Assembly: GCA_016927815.1 (NCBI GenBank)
Contig: JAFGLY010000148.1
Span: forward strand, 1 to 36,836
Source: Deltaproteobacteria bacterium
Lineage (GTDB): Bacteria; Myxococcota_A; UBA796; JAFGLY01
Direction of reading: 5' to 3'
Length of the DNA: 36,836 nt
Of this stretch, positions 15,423 to 24,384 are shown one piece after another. The translations under genes and the position numbers were made by a program. Under the pieces are notes generated by a model. It had not been told where the DNA came from. It searched no databases and was given only the letters and a program-made list of their open reading frames with translations. Every line of letters starts with the position of its first letter. The first letter of the stretch is position 1.

Positions 15423-16660
15423 CCGCGCGCTTCGGCGTGCCGGGGTCGCACACCCTCGAGGTGGCGCGGGCCTGTGGAGTCTACGCCGACCTGGGCCGGG
15501 TCTTGCGCCTGGAAGCCGAGGCCATCGCGGCCCAGGTCCGGGCGTCGGGCCTGCGCGGGAGGGGCGGCGCCGGGTTCCCCACGGGCGCCAAGTGGGGGTT
15601 CGTCCCGCCGCCCGAGCGGCGCCAGGGTCGACCCGTCCACCTGTTCGCCAACGCCGACGAGTCCGAGCCTGGCACGTTCAAGGACCGCGTGCTCCTCTGG
15701 CACGATCCCCACCGGGTGATCGAGGGCACGCTCGTGGCGGCCCGCGCGCTTTGCTGCCACCGGGTCTGGATCTACCTGAGGGGCGAATTCCGGTTCCTCC
15801 AGGAGCGGATCGACGCCGCGCTCGGCGAGGCCCGGCAGGCGAACCTCGTCGGGCCCGACATCCTGGGCAGCGGGTTCGACTGCGAGATCCGGACCTTTCG
15901 CGGCGCCGGCGCCTACGTCTGCGGCGAGGAGTCGGGGCTCCTCGAGAGCGTCGAGGGTCGAAGGGGCCTGCCCCGCATCAAGCCGCCCTACCCCGCGCTC
16001 GTGGGTGCCTTCGGCGACCCCACGGTGGTCCAGAACGTGGAGACCCTCGCGAACCTGCCCTGGATCCTGGAGCACGGCGCCCAGGCCTACCGGGCGTGGG
16101 GCACCGAGGCGTCCAGCGGGACCCGCCTGTTCTCCGTGTCGGGCCCTGTCCGGCGGCCGGGCGTGTACGAGCTGCCCCTGGGGACGCCGTTCCGGGAGTT
16201 GCTGGAAGGGTGCGCCGGCGGCCTGCGTCCGGGGCGTCGCCTCCTGGCCGTGCTCCCGGGCGGGTCCTCCACGCCCCTGCTCACGGCCGAACAGGCGCTG
16301 GGCGCGACCCTCGACCACGAGTGCCTGGAAGCCCTGGGCAGCTTCCTCGGGTCCGGTGGGGTGATCGTGCTCGACGACAGCGTGGATCCGGTCGCCGCGC
16401 TGGCCAACCTGACCCGCTTCTACGCCCACGAGTCCTGTGGCCAGTGTACGCCCTGTCGCGAGGGCTGCGGGTGGATGGCCCGCATCGCGGCGCGCGTGGC
16501 GGCCGGGGAGGGGCGGCAGGAGGACCTGGTCACCCTCGAGGACCTCGCACGGTCTCTCCGGGGCCGTACCCTCTGTGCCTTCGGGGACGCCGCGGCCGCT
16601 CCGGTGCTCTCGTTCCTCGAGACGTTCCGGCCTGCCTTTCTCGCACGGGTGCGGCCGTGA
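15398..16660 (+). CDS. nuoF: NADH-quinone oxidoreductase subunit F
   Basis: The 420-residue 51-kDa subunit binds NADH and FMN and carries cluster N3. The glycine-rich GLRGRGGAGFPTG (51-63) and NADESEPGTFKDR are the FMN/NADH site; GAYVCGEES and RIKPPYPA are conserved. The [4Fe-4S] ligands are Cys347, Cys350, Cys353 (ESCGQCTPC) and Cys393. I placed the start at a GTG inside nuoE because the sequence preceding it is the other frame of nuoE; a slightly later start is possible. Confidence 0.95.
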   Translation: MDLAPRILTARFGVPGSHTLEVARACGVYADLGRVLRLEAEAIAAQVRASGLRGRGGAGFPTGAKWGFVPPPERRQGRPVHLFANADESEPGTFKDRVLLWHDPHRVIEGTLVAARALCCHRVWIYLRGEFRFLQERIDAALGEARQANLVGPDILGSGFDCEIRTFRGAGAYVCGEESGLLESVEGRRGLPRIKPPYPALVGAFGDPTVVQNVETLANLPWILEHGAQAYRAWGTEASSGTRLFSVSGPVRRPGVYELPLGTPFRELLEGCAGGLRPGRRLLAVLPGGSSTPLLTAEQALGATLDHECLEALGSFLGSGGVIVLDDSVDPVAALANLTRFYAHESCGQCTPCREGCGWMARIAARVAAGEGRQEDLVTLEDLARSLRGRTLCAFGDAAAAPVLSFLETFRPAFLARVRP

Positions 16661-18213
16661 ACCGGGTCACCTGCACCATCGACGGCCAGACCGTCACGGT
16701 GCCGGAGGGCACGGCCCTCATCGAGGCCGCACGCGCCCTGGGCATCGAGATCCCCCACTTCTGCTACCACCCGCACCTGCCGGTGGCCGGCAACTGCCGC
16801 ATGTGCGTGGTCGAGATCCAGGGGTCCCCCAAGCTGGAGATCGCCTGCAACACGGCGGCCCGAGAGGGCATGGCGGTCCGCACGGACACCGAGGCGGTAC
16901 GGGCCGCCCGGCGGGCCAACATGGAGTTCCTCCTGGCCAACCACCCTCTCGACTGCCCCATCTGCGACCAGTCGGGCGAGTGCCTCCTGCAGGAGTACTG
17001 GGACGCCCACGCCCGACACGCCTCCCGGCTCCGGGATCCCAAGGTGACCAAGGGCAAGCGGATCGATCTCGGCGACGACCTCGTGCTCGACCAGGAGCGG
17101 TGCATCGCCTGCACCCGGTGCGTGCGGTTCTCCGAGACGGTCACCCGGACGGGCGACCTGGTCCTCCTGGGCCGCTCGGACCACCAGCGGATCGGCCCGG
17201 CCACGGGTGCACGGATCACGCACGCCTACCAGGGGTGTCTCGCCGAGATCTGCCCGGTGGGAGCCCTCACCAGCCGTAGCTTCCGCTTCCGCAAGCGCGT
17301 GTGGTGGCTCGAGGAGGTGGACTCCATCTGCCCGGGGTGCGCCACGGGCTGCAACGTGCGGGTGTGCGTTCAGGACGACACCGTCCACCGGATCCTGGCC
17401 CGCCGCAACGACGCCGTGAACCGATCCTGGGCCTGCGACGAGGGCCGGGGCCTTTACCGCGAACTTGCCGCGCCCGAGCGGCCCCTCCTCGGGCGCGTGG
17501 CCGGCCGGCCGGCCGCTCGCGAGGAGGCACTGGCCGCGGCCGCCGCTCGACTCGGCAGCGCCCGCAGGCCCGGGCTGGTGCTCGGCGGGCAGGCCACCTG
17601 CGAGGCGCTCCTCGCGCTCGTGCGGCTTCACGAGCGCGCCCTGCCCGCGGCGCGGCTGTTCCACGTGCCCGGGCCGGACCCGGGTCGCAGGGCGTGGAGC
17701 GACGGCATCCTGGTCCACGCCGACAAGGACCCCGACACCCGGGGCGTGCGTCTCCTGGCAACGTGCGCCGGAGGCGTGGAAGACGGCGAGGCGCTCGCCC
17801 GAGCCCTGGCCGACGAAGCGCTCGACCTGCTCCTGGTCCTGGAGGACGACGCGCTCGGGCGGCTCGGGATCCCGGCCGCTCCGGGGGTGGTGGCCCTCGC
17901 CTTCCACGGTCACCGTTCTGCCGCGGCCGCCGAGGTCCTGGTGCCGGTGGCCGGCTGCTGGGAGCAGGATGGCACCTATGTGAACGCCGCAGGCCGGGTC
18001 CAGCGACTGCACCGGGCGGTACGGCCCGCGGGGGAGGCCGTGCCCGCGTACGTGGCGCTCCACCGGCTGGGGGCGCTGCTCGGCGTGGACCTGGGCTGCT
18101 CCACCTCCGAGGCCGCGGCGGGCGCGCTGGCCGAAACCATCTCGGGGTTTCCGCGCGAGGTGGGGCCCGAGGGCGTGGTGCTGCCGCCCCCCTTGGACGG
18201 AGGGACGCCGTGA
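16657..18213 (+). CDS. nuoG: NADH-quinone oxidoreductase subunit G, compact form
   Basis: The 518-residue product is the 75-kDa subunit that wires NuoF to the connecting arm. All cluster ligands expected of the N-terminal part are present: [2Fe-2S] Cys36/47/50/64, His96/Cys100/103/109, Cys149/152/155/199, and an N7-type set Cys225/228/232/260. The molybdopterin-like C-terminal region is reduced to about 250 residues, against more than 500 in E. coli, so the protein is unusually short. There is no stop or frameshift scar; the gene ends in GTGA overlap with nuoH. The compact form looks intended, since the tail (AAAEVLVPVAGCWEQDGTYVNAAGR-like) retains the ending typical of the molybdopterin fold. 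Confidence 0.93.
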   Translation: MNRVTCTIDGQTVTVPEGTALIEAARALGIEIPHFCYHPHLPVAGNCRMCVVEIQGSPKLEIACNTAAREGMAVRTDTEAVRAARRANMEFLLANHPLDCPICDQSGECLLQEYWDAHARHASRLRDPKVTKGKRIDLGDDLVLDQERCIACTRCVRFSETVTRTGDLVLLGRSDHQRIGPATGARITHAYQGCLAEICPVGALTSRSFRFRKRVWWLEEVDSICPGCATGCNVRVCVQDDTVHRILARRNDAVNRSWACDEGRGLYRELAAPERPLLGRVAGRPAAREEALAAAAARLGSARRPGLVLGGQATCEALLALVRLHERALPAARLFHVPGPDPGRRAWSDGILVHADKDPDTRGVRLLATCAGGVEDGEALARALADEALDLLLVLEDDALGRLGIPAAPGVVALAFHGHRSAAAAEVLVPVAGCWEQDGTYVNAAGRVQRLHRAVRPAGEAVPAYVALHRLGALLGVDLGCSTSEAAAGALAETISGFPREVGPEGVVLPPPLDGGTP

Positions 18214-19529
18214 GCCCCGGCCTCCAGGTCCTGGTCGTCGCCGCGAAGATCGTCTTCGTCCTCGGGTTCGTGCTGGGCCTGCTCCCGGTGGTCATCTGGA
18301 TGGAGCGCAAGGGCGCCGCGTTCCTCCAGGACCGGCCCGGACCCAACCGGGCGGGCGTGCTCGGGATCCGGGCCTCGGGCGCCCTGCACGCCGTGGCGGA
18401 CGTGATCAAGCTCGTCTTCAAGGAGGACGTGGTGCCCTCGGGCGTGGAGCGGGGGTGGTGGGCGCTCGCGCCGCTCGTGGGCCTCACCACGGCGCTCGTC
18501 ACGTTCGGATTCGTGCCCTTCGGAGACGAGATCCGGATCGCCGGCCAATCGGTGCGTCTCCAGGTCGTGGACGCGGAGGGCGGCGCACTCTTCGTGCTCG
18601 CCTTCACCTCGCTGTCCGTCTACGGCACGATGCTGGCCGGCTGGGCCTCCAACAACAAGTTCAGCCTGCTGGGAGGCCTGCGGGCCTCCGCGCAGACGGT
18701 CTCCTACGAGCTGGCCATGGGCCTCACCTTCGTGTCGGTGCTGCTCGTGTACGGCACGCTCGCGCTCGACCGGATCGTGGAGGCGCAGGCCGGTGCCCCC
18801 TGGCACTGGGGCGTGGCCCAAGGCTTCGGGATCGTGGGCGTGCCGGCCTTCGTGCTCTTCTTCGTAGCGGTCTTCGCCGAGACCAACCGGGTCCCCTTCG
18901 ACCTGCCCGAGGGCGAGGCCGAGCTGGTGGGCGGGTTCCACACCGAGTATTCGTCCTTGCGGTTCGCGCTCTTCTTCATGGGCGAGTACGCCGCGCTCGT
19001 CGTGTCCTCGGCGGTGGTCACCACCTTCTTCTTCGGCGGCTGGCAGGTGCCTTTCCTGGACGGCACGGCGTTGCGCCTGCACGCCGGGGCGGTGCTGGCC
19101 GCGGTCGGGATCGCGGTCGGGATCGGCGCGTCGGGCGGCGCGGTCCTTGCCCTCCGAGCGCGACGCCGGCGCTTCTACCGCGCCCTGCTCCCGGCCGATC
19201 CCCGCCGCCGGGAGCCCCTGTTCTGGGCCGTGGTCTGGACCGTGGCGGCCTTGGGTGGGCTGGGCCTGGCCGTCGCAGGGCTGGTGGACCTGCCTGCCCG
19301 GGTGCCCTGGGGGCCCGGAGCCGTGGCCATCATGGCCCAGTTCGGCGCCTTCACCGTCAAGACCCTCTTCGGGTGCTGGTGCTTCGTCTGGGTCCGGTGG
19401 ACCCTTCCCCGGTTCCGGTACGACCAGATCATGGACCTGGGCTGGCGCCGCCTCGTGCCGCTCGCCCTGGCGCTGGTGGGCCTCACCGCCGTCTGGGTGG
19501 TGGCCCGCGAGACGTGGGGAGGCGGATAG
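18210..19529 (+). CDS. nuoH: NADH-quinone oxidoreductase subunit H, with C-terminal insertion
   Basis: The 439-residue product is the membrane subunit that closes the quinone cavity and links it to proton pumping. Core motifs are intact: WMERKGAAFLQDRPGPNR, WASNNKFSLLGGLRASAQ, and the acidic loop AETNRVPFDLPEGEAELV. Typical NuoH has about 330 residues. Here about 90 extra residues (roughly 283-372) are inserted between FFFGGWQVPFLDG and the last helices (FTVKTLFGCWCFVWVRWTLPRFRYDQ, in two parts). The insert contains two predicted transmembrane helices (about 290-315 and 337-360) and an Arg-rich loop between them. The GTG start overlaps the nuoG stop. Confidence 0.94.
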   Translation: MSPGLQVLVVAAKIVFVLGFVLGLLPVVIWMERKGAAFLQDRPGPNRAGVLGIRASGALHAVADVIKLVFKEDVVPSGVERGWWALAPLVGLTTALVTFGFVPFGDEIRIAGQSVRLQVVDAEGGALFVLAFTSLSVYGTMLAGWASNNKFSLLGGLRASAQTVSYELAMGLTFVSVLLVYGTLALDRIVEAQAGAPWHWGVAQGFGIVGVPAFVLFFVAVFAETNRVPFDLPEGEAELVGGFHTEYSSLRFALFFMGEYAALVVSSAVVTTFFFGGWQVPFLDGTALRLHAGAVLAAVGIAVGIGASGGAVLALRARRRRFYRALLPADPRRREPLFWAVVWTVAALGGLGLAVAGLVDLPARVPWGPGAVAIMAQFGAFTVKTLFGCWCFVWVRWTLPRFRYDQIMDLGWRRLVPLALALVGLTAVWVVARETWGGG

Positions 19530-19532
19530 CCC

Positions 19533-20153
19533 GTGCCCAACCGACCCACAGGCCGGAAACGGACCCTCGCCGAGCGGACCTACCTCCTCCCGGTGCTCCG
19601 GGACCTCGCCCGCACCGGCGCCCACCTCGTCCGCACCGTGGCCCGGCCGGAGGCCAGGGTCACCGTGGAGTACCCCGAGGTGGAGAAGCCGATGTCGCCA
19701 CGCTTCAAGGGGGCGCACCGGCTGCTCCTCCGCGACGACGGCGGCCCGAGGTGCGTGGCGTGCATGTGCTGCGCGATGGTCTGCCCGGCGAAGTGCATCA
19801 CCATCGTCGCAAGAGAGGACCCCGAGGATCCCCAGGAGAAGGTGCCCGTCCGCTTCGAGATCGACCTGCTCCGGTGCATCTTCTGCGGCTACTGCGTGGA
19901 GGCTTGTCCCAAGGACGCCATCCGCATGGACACCGGCATCTTCGAGCTCAACGCCTTCGCCCGGCAGGACCTCGTGCACGGGATGGCCTACCTCACGAAC
20001 CTCGCCAAGGACGCGCGGGCCGAGGCCGCCGTCTTCCACCGCCAGCACCCCGAGGCGGCCCCGCCCGGGTTCTTGCCGGACGAGCCCCTGCCCGTGGACC
20101 CCGAGATCCTGGCCCGGCCGCGGCGGCGCGTGCCACCGGTCACCCGGGAGTAG
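19533..20153 (+). CDS. nuoI: NADH-quinone oxidoreductase subunit I
   Basis: The 206-residue 23-kDa subunit carries two [4Fe-4S] clusters (N6a, N6b) that hand electrons to NuoB. The ligand sets are Cys74/77/80/84 with Cys88 and Cys115/118/121/125, each followed by the usual CP. An extra Cys79 sits within the first motif. The C-terminal tail of about 60 residues is Pro- and Arg-rich. The GTG start lies four bases after the nuoH stop, downstream of a GGAGGCGG-like site inside nuoH. Confidence 0.95.
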   Translation: MPNRPTGRKRTLAERTYLLPVLRDLARTGAHLVRTVARPEARVTVEYPEVEKPMSPRFKGAHRLLLRDDGGPRCVACMCCAMVCPAKCITIVAREDPEDPQEKVPVRFEIDLLRCIFCGYCVEACPKDAIRMDTGIFELNAFARQDLVHGMAYLTNLAKDARAEAAVFHRQHPEAAPPGFLPDEPLPVDPEILARPRRRVPPVTRE

Positions 20154-20156
20154 GTC

Positions 20157-20651
20157 GTGGAACTCGTCCTGTTCGTCCTGTTCTCCGGAGCGGCCCTCGC
20201 CGCGGCGGGCGTGGTGGTCACCCGCACCCGGCCCTTCTCGGCGGCCATGGCGCTGGTGGCCTGCCTCTTCTTCCTGGCCGGCGACTACGTGATCCTGCAA
20301 GCACCCTTCGTGGCTGCCCTCCAGATCCTCGTCTACGCCGGGGCCATCCTGGTCCTGTTCCTCTTCGTGGTGATGCTCCTGCGCCTCGAAGGCGACGAGG
20401 CCCTGCCCCGGCTGGGCCCGCGCCAGGCCGTGGGCCTCGTGCTGGCCGGGATCGTGGGCTGTGCCTCCGTGGCGTTCGCCGCGTTCGAGGTCTCCGGCCC
20501 GTTCCCCGAGACCGGCCCGCTGTTCGGAACCGCCGACGCGCTCGCCGCCACCCTCCTCGACGGCAGGAACCTGCTCGCCCTCGAGGGCATCTCAGTGCTG
20601 CTCACCACTGCGCTCGTAGGCGCCGTGGTGCTCGGCCGGAAGGAGCTCTAG
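20157..20651 (+). CDS. nuoJ: NADH-quinone oxidoreductase subunit J
   Basis: The 164-residue product is a five-helix membrane subunit of complex I. The conserved helix with [22 protein letters not shown] shows the pi-bulge-type helix seen in the family. The start is GTG. It lies between nuoI and nuoK as in the canonical operon. Confidence 0.93.
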   Translation: MELVLFVLFSGAALAAAGVVVTRTRPFSAAMALVACLFFLAGDYVILQAPFVAALQILVYAGAILVLFLFVVMLLRLEGDEALPRLGPRQAVGLVLAGIVGCASVAFAAFEVSGPFPETGPLFGTADALAATLLDGRNLLALEGISVLLTTALVGAVVLGRKEL

Positions 20652-20655
20652 CGCC

Positions 20656-20964
20656 ATGGTTTCGGTCGGGCTCCTGCCGGTGCTGGTCGTCTCGCTGTTG
20701 CTGTTCACCATCGGCGTGGTGGGCGTGCTCGTCCGGCGCAACCTGCTCGTCGTGTTCATGTCCCTCGAGCTCATGCTCAATGCGGTGGCTCTCGCGTTCG
20801 TGGGGTTCGCCCGGGCCCGCGCGGACATGGACGGGCAGGTCGCCGCGCTCTTCGTCATGGCCGTGGCCGCCGCGGAGGTGGCGGTGGGGCTCTCCCTCGT
20901 GATCCTGCTGTTTCGCACCCGCCATACCACCCAGCTCGACGATCTCACGATGCTGAAGGGCTGA
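20656..20964 (+). CDS. nuoK: NADH-quinone oxidoreductase subunit K
   Basis: The 102-residue product is the three-helix subunit of the MrpC type. The two conserved membrane glutamates needed for proton transfer fall in [10 protein letters not shown] (about residue 38) and [12 protein letters not shown] (about residue 74). Length and position are normal; it is four bases from both neighbours. Confidence 0.95.
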   Translation: MVSVGLLPVLVVSLLLFTIGVVGVLVRRNLLVVFMSLELMLNAVALAFVGFARARADMDGQVAALFVMAVAAAEVAVGLSLVILLFRTRHTTQLDDLTMLKG

Positions 20965-20968
20965 ACCG

Positions 20969-22909
20969 GTGGACGTCGCCCTCCTCTGGACCCTGCCGGG
21001 GCTTCCGCTCTTCGGAGCGATCGTGCTCGCGATCGCCGGTCGGAGGGCGTCGCCCGCGTTCGCGGCCTCAATGGCCGGAGGCACGGCTCTCGGGGCCCTC
21101 GGTGTCGCGATCTGGACTCTGGCGGCCACGCTGCGAGGAATGGGAGCCCGCCTGGCCGTGGATCTCGGCACCTGGTTCGCGGCTGGCCCCACGAGGGCCA
21201 GCGCCGTGCTGGCGGCGGATCCGCTCACCGCCAGCATGGCGGTCATGGTGGCCGGCGTGGGCTTCCTCATCCTGCTCTTCTCGGCGGGGTACATGGACGC
21301 GCCCGAGGATCGGCCCGGATCGTGGCGCTTCTACGCCTGCATGGACCTCTTCCTCGGGTCCATGCTCCTCCTGGTCCTGGCCGACGACCTGCTGCTCCTC
21401 TTCGTCGGATGGGAGGGCGTGGGCGTCTGCTCCTGGCTGCTCATCGGGTACTGGTTCCAGGACCCGGTCCATGCCGCGGCCGCCCGCAAGGCGTTCGTGG
21501 TGAACCGGGTGGGCGACGCGGCCCTCCTGCTCGCGCTGGCGCTCCTGGTGGGCGCTCTGGGTCCGCGTGCGACGTTGCGCATCCCCGAGATGCAGGCCGT
21601 CCTGGCCGAGGACCCGAGCCTGCTGGCCGGGAGCGCCACGGCCGCGGGGCTCCTGCTGCTGTTCGCGGCCACCGGCAAGAGCGCCCAGATTCCGCTCTAC
21701 ACCTGGCTTCCAGATGCCATGGTGGGGCCCACGCCGGTCTCCGCGCTCATCCACGCGGCCACCATGGTCACGGCCGGGGCGTGGCTGCTGCTCCGGCTCC
21801 ACTTCGTGCTGGCCCTCTCGCCCGTCGCGCTGGGCGCGGTGGCCGTGGTGGGCGCCGCCTCCGCCCTCTGGGCCGGTCTGCTCGCGATCTTCCCCCACGA
21901 CCTGAAGCGCGTGCTCGCGTACTCCACGATCTCCCAGCTCGGCCTCCTCTTCCTGGGCATCGGGGTTGGGGCGGGCACCGCGGCGTACTTCCACCTCTTG
22001 ACCCACGCCTTCTTCAAGGCGCTCCTCTTCCTGGCCGCGGGCAGTGTCGTCCACGCCCTCCATCACCAGGACGTGCGGCGCATGGGCGGCCTCGCCCGGC
22101 GCATGCCCTGGACCACCGCCGCGTTCCTCGTGGGCTTCCTGGCGATCGTCGGGTTCCCGGGATTCTCGGGGTTCTTCTCCAAGGACGCCGTGCTCTTCGC
22201 CGCCCTGGCGGCCCGGCCCACGGACATCGGTGCGGGGACATTCCCGCTGCCGGTCCTGCTGTGCATGGTCGGGTTCGTCGCGGCGCTGCTCACCGCGCTC
22301 TACATGTCCAGGATCCTGTTCCTGGTCTTCTTCGGACGCTACCGGGGCGAGGGCCGACCGCGCGAGAGCCGGCCCGTGCTGGTCGTGCCGCTCCTGGTCC
22401 TCTCGGCCCTGGCGCTGTTCGGCGGCCTCCTCGACCTGCCCGCGTGGATCGGCGTGGACTCAGGCTGGCTCACGCGGGCGGCGGGTCCGCACCTGGGCGG
22501 GACACCCCCGGCGCACGGTGGAGCGGTGGAGGCGGCCCTCGGGCTCGGGCTCGCCCTGGCCAGCCTGGCCGTGGTGGCCTGGGCCGGGCGCCGGTGGGTG
22601 GACCGGCAGGACAGCACGGACTCCGTCGGGTCCGCGCTGCCCGGCACGGCCCGCTTTCTCGCGGCCGGCGGTCGGGTGGACGGAATGTACGACGCCCTCG
22701 TGGTCCGGCCGCTTCGCGGGCTGGCCCGGAGCGGGGTGGCGCGCCTGGAGGCCTCGGGCGTGCAGCGCGCCGGACGCGCCGCGGCCGCCCTGCTCGAGGC
22801 CGCGGGCGCGTGGAACGGACGCGTGCTCCAGCGCGGGCCCGTCCAGGACTATGCCCTAGGCATCGCGCTGGGGGCGGCCTTCCTCCTCCTCCTGGCGGCG
22901 GTGAGCTGA
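20969..22909 (+). CDS. nuoL: NADH-quinone oxidoreductase subunit L
   Basis: The 646-residue product is the distal antiporter-like pump subunit of complex I. It shows the family motifs FVGWEGVGVCSWLLIGYW, KSAQIPLYTWLPDAMVGPTP (lysine and proline of the discontinuous helix), HDLKRVLAYSTISQLG, and the Mrp-like THAFFKALLFL. A C-terminal lateral helix and anchor end the protein. It starts with GTG five bases after nuoK stops. Confidence 0.96.
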   Translation: MDVALLWTLPGLPLFGAIVLAIAGRRASPAFAASMAGGTALGALGVAIWTLAATLRGMGARLAVDLGTWFAAGPTRASAVLAADPLTASMAVMVAGVGFLILLFSAGYMDAPEDRPGSWRFYACMDLFLGSMLLLVLADDLLLLFVGWEGVGVCSWLLIGYWFQDPVHAAAARKAFVVNRVGDAALLLALALLVGALGPRATLRIPEMQAVLAEDPSLLAGSATAAGLLLLFAATGKSAQIPLYTWLPDAMVGPTPVSALIHAATMVTAGAWLLLRLHFVLALSPVALGAVAVVGAASALWAGLLAIFPHDLKRVLAYSTISQLGLLFLGIGVGAGTAAYFHLLTHAFFKALLFLAAGSVVHALHHQDVRRMGGLARRMPWTTAAFLVGFLAIVGFPGFSGFFSKDAVLFAALAARPTDIGAGTFPLPVLLCMVGFVAALLTALYMSRILFLVFFGRYRGEGRPRESRPVLVVPLLVLSALALFGGLLDLPAWIGVDSGWLTRAAGPHLGGTPPAHGGAVEAALGLGLALASLAVVAWAGRRWVDRQDSTDSVGSALPGTARFLAAGGRVDGMYDALVVRPLRGLARSGVARLEASGVQRAGRAAAALLEAAGAWNGRVLQRGPVQDYALGIALGAAFLLLLAAVS

Positions 22910-22911
22910 CC

Positions 22912-24384
22912 ATGCCGGTCCTCACGATCCTGGTCGGCCTGCCGGCGCTGGGTGCCCTGCTCGTCGCGCTCCTGCCGAAGCGCCTGGCCCGCCCGGCCGC
23001 GCTGGGCGCGAGCCTGGCCACCCTCGGCCTCGCCCTCGCTGCCTGGGCCCGGTTCGATCCCACCGTGCCCGGAGCCTTTGCGCTGCAGGACGGACCCTGG
23101 CCCTGGATCCGGGACCTGGGCGTGTCCTGGGCGCTCGGCCTGGACGGCGTGGGCCTGGTGCTCGTGCTAGTCACCGCCGTCCTGGTGCCCACCGCGCTGG
23201 CCTCGGACCGAACCCCCGGGCGGGCGCCCGCCGCGCTCCTGCTCCTGTGCGAAAGCGCGGTACTCGGGTGCTTCACCGCCCTGGACCTGGTCCTGTTCTA
23301 CGCCTTCTTCGAGGCCATGCTCCTGCCCGTGCTCCTGGTCCTGGCCCTGTGGGGCGGTCCGGGCCGCCTGCGCGCGGCCGTGCGGGTACTGCTCTACACG
23401 CTGGCCGGTTCGCTCCCGCTCCTGGCCGCGGTGGCCGCCACCTGGGTCCACCACAGGTCCGCGACCGGCGTCCCCTCGGCTCTGCTGGCCGACCTGCTGG
23501 CCACGCCCGTGCCCACGTCCTGGGCACCCTGGCTCTTCGCAGGCTTCGCGCTCGCCTTTGCGGTGAAGTCGGCGGCGGTTCCCCTGCACGGGTGGCTGCC
23601 CGACGCCTACGCCGAGGCCCCGGTGGGCGCCCTGGTCGTCCTGGCGGGGCTGCTCGCCAAGGCGGGCCTCTTCGGGTTCCTGCGCTGGGCCCTGCCCCTC
23701 TTTCCGGAGGCGGCGATCCGGGCGGGGCCCGTGCTGCTGGCCCTGGGCGCCCTGGGCGTGATCTACGGCGGCCTGATGGCCTGGGTGCAACAGGACCTGA
23801 AGCGGGTGGTCGCGTGGACCTCGGTCAGCCACCTCGCGCTGTGCCTCGTGGGCATCGGAGCGGGCACGCCCGATGCCCTGGCAGGAAGCGCGTGGCTGGC
23901 CGCGGTCCACGGCCTCTACGTCGGCGCCCTGTTCCTCCTGGTCGACCTGTTGGAGGCCCGAAGCGGACGACGCGGCGTGGACGACTTCGGAGGGCTCGGC
24001 GCCATGCTTCCGCGGTTCTCCTTCCTGCTGGGCCTCACCGTGCTGGCCGCCATCGCCGTCCCGGGGCTGGCCGGGTTTCCGGGCGAGATCCTGGTGATCA
24101 TCGGCACCTGGCGGGTGGCGCCGGTCGCGGCCGTGGCCGGTGCCTCGGGCGCGGTGCTCGGCGCGGTCTACCTGCTGCGTGTGCTGGAAAAGGTCTGCTT
24201 CGGCCGCCCCTCCGAAACGGCGCGTGTCCTCGTGGACCTCCGGCCCGCGCCCACCCTGCCGCTCGCGGTCCTGGGCCTGCTGCTCGTGGGGTTGGGTGTA
24301 CGGCCCCTCGTGAACGTCGTGACCCCGGCCACGGACCGGGTGGCGGCCGCCCTCGAGACGGCCCGGACGGTGGAGGCCCCGTGA
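22912..24384 (+). CDS. nuoM: NADH-quinone oxidoreductase subunit M
   Basis: The 490-residue product is the second antiporter-like subunit. Family features visible are FYAFFEAMLLPVLLVL with the conserved glutamate, KSAAVPLHGWLPDAYAEAP with the pump lysine, and QQDLKRVVAWTSVSHLALCLVG. About 14 hydrophobic helices are apparent. The ATG lies two bases after nuoL and the end overlaps nuoN as GTGA. Confidence 0.96.
   Translation: MPVLTILVGLPALGALLVALLPKRLARPAALGASLATLGLALAAWARFDPTVPGAFALQDGPWPWIRDLGVSWALGLDGVGLVLVLVTAVLVPTALASDRTPGRAPAALLLLCESAVLGCFTALDLVLFYAFFEAMLLPVLLVLALWGGPGRLRAAVRVLLYTLAGSLPLLAAVAATWVHHRSATGVPSALLADLLATPVPTSWAPWLFAGFALAFAVKSAAVPLHGWLPDAYAEAPVGALVVLAGLLAKAGLFGFLRWALPLFPEAAIRAGPVLLALGALGVIYGGLMAWVQQDLKRVVAWTSVSHLALCLVGIGAGTPDALAGSAWLAAVHGLYVGALFLLVDLLEARSGRRGVDDFGGLGAMLPRFSFLLGLTVLAAIAVPGLAGFPGEILVIIGTWRVAPVAAVAGASGAVLGAVYLLRVLEKVCFGRPSETARVLVDLRPAPTLPLAVLGLLLVGLGVRPLVNVVTPATDRVAAALETARTVEAP

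Noticed and set aside
16657-18213. NuoG as a formate dehydrogenase or hydrogenase subunit
   Set aside because: Position within a complete nuo operon and lack of a full molybdopterin domain support NuoG.
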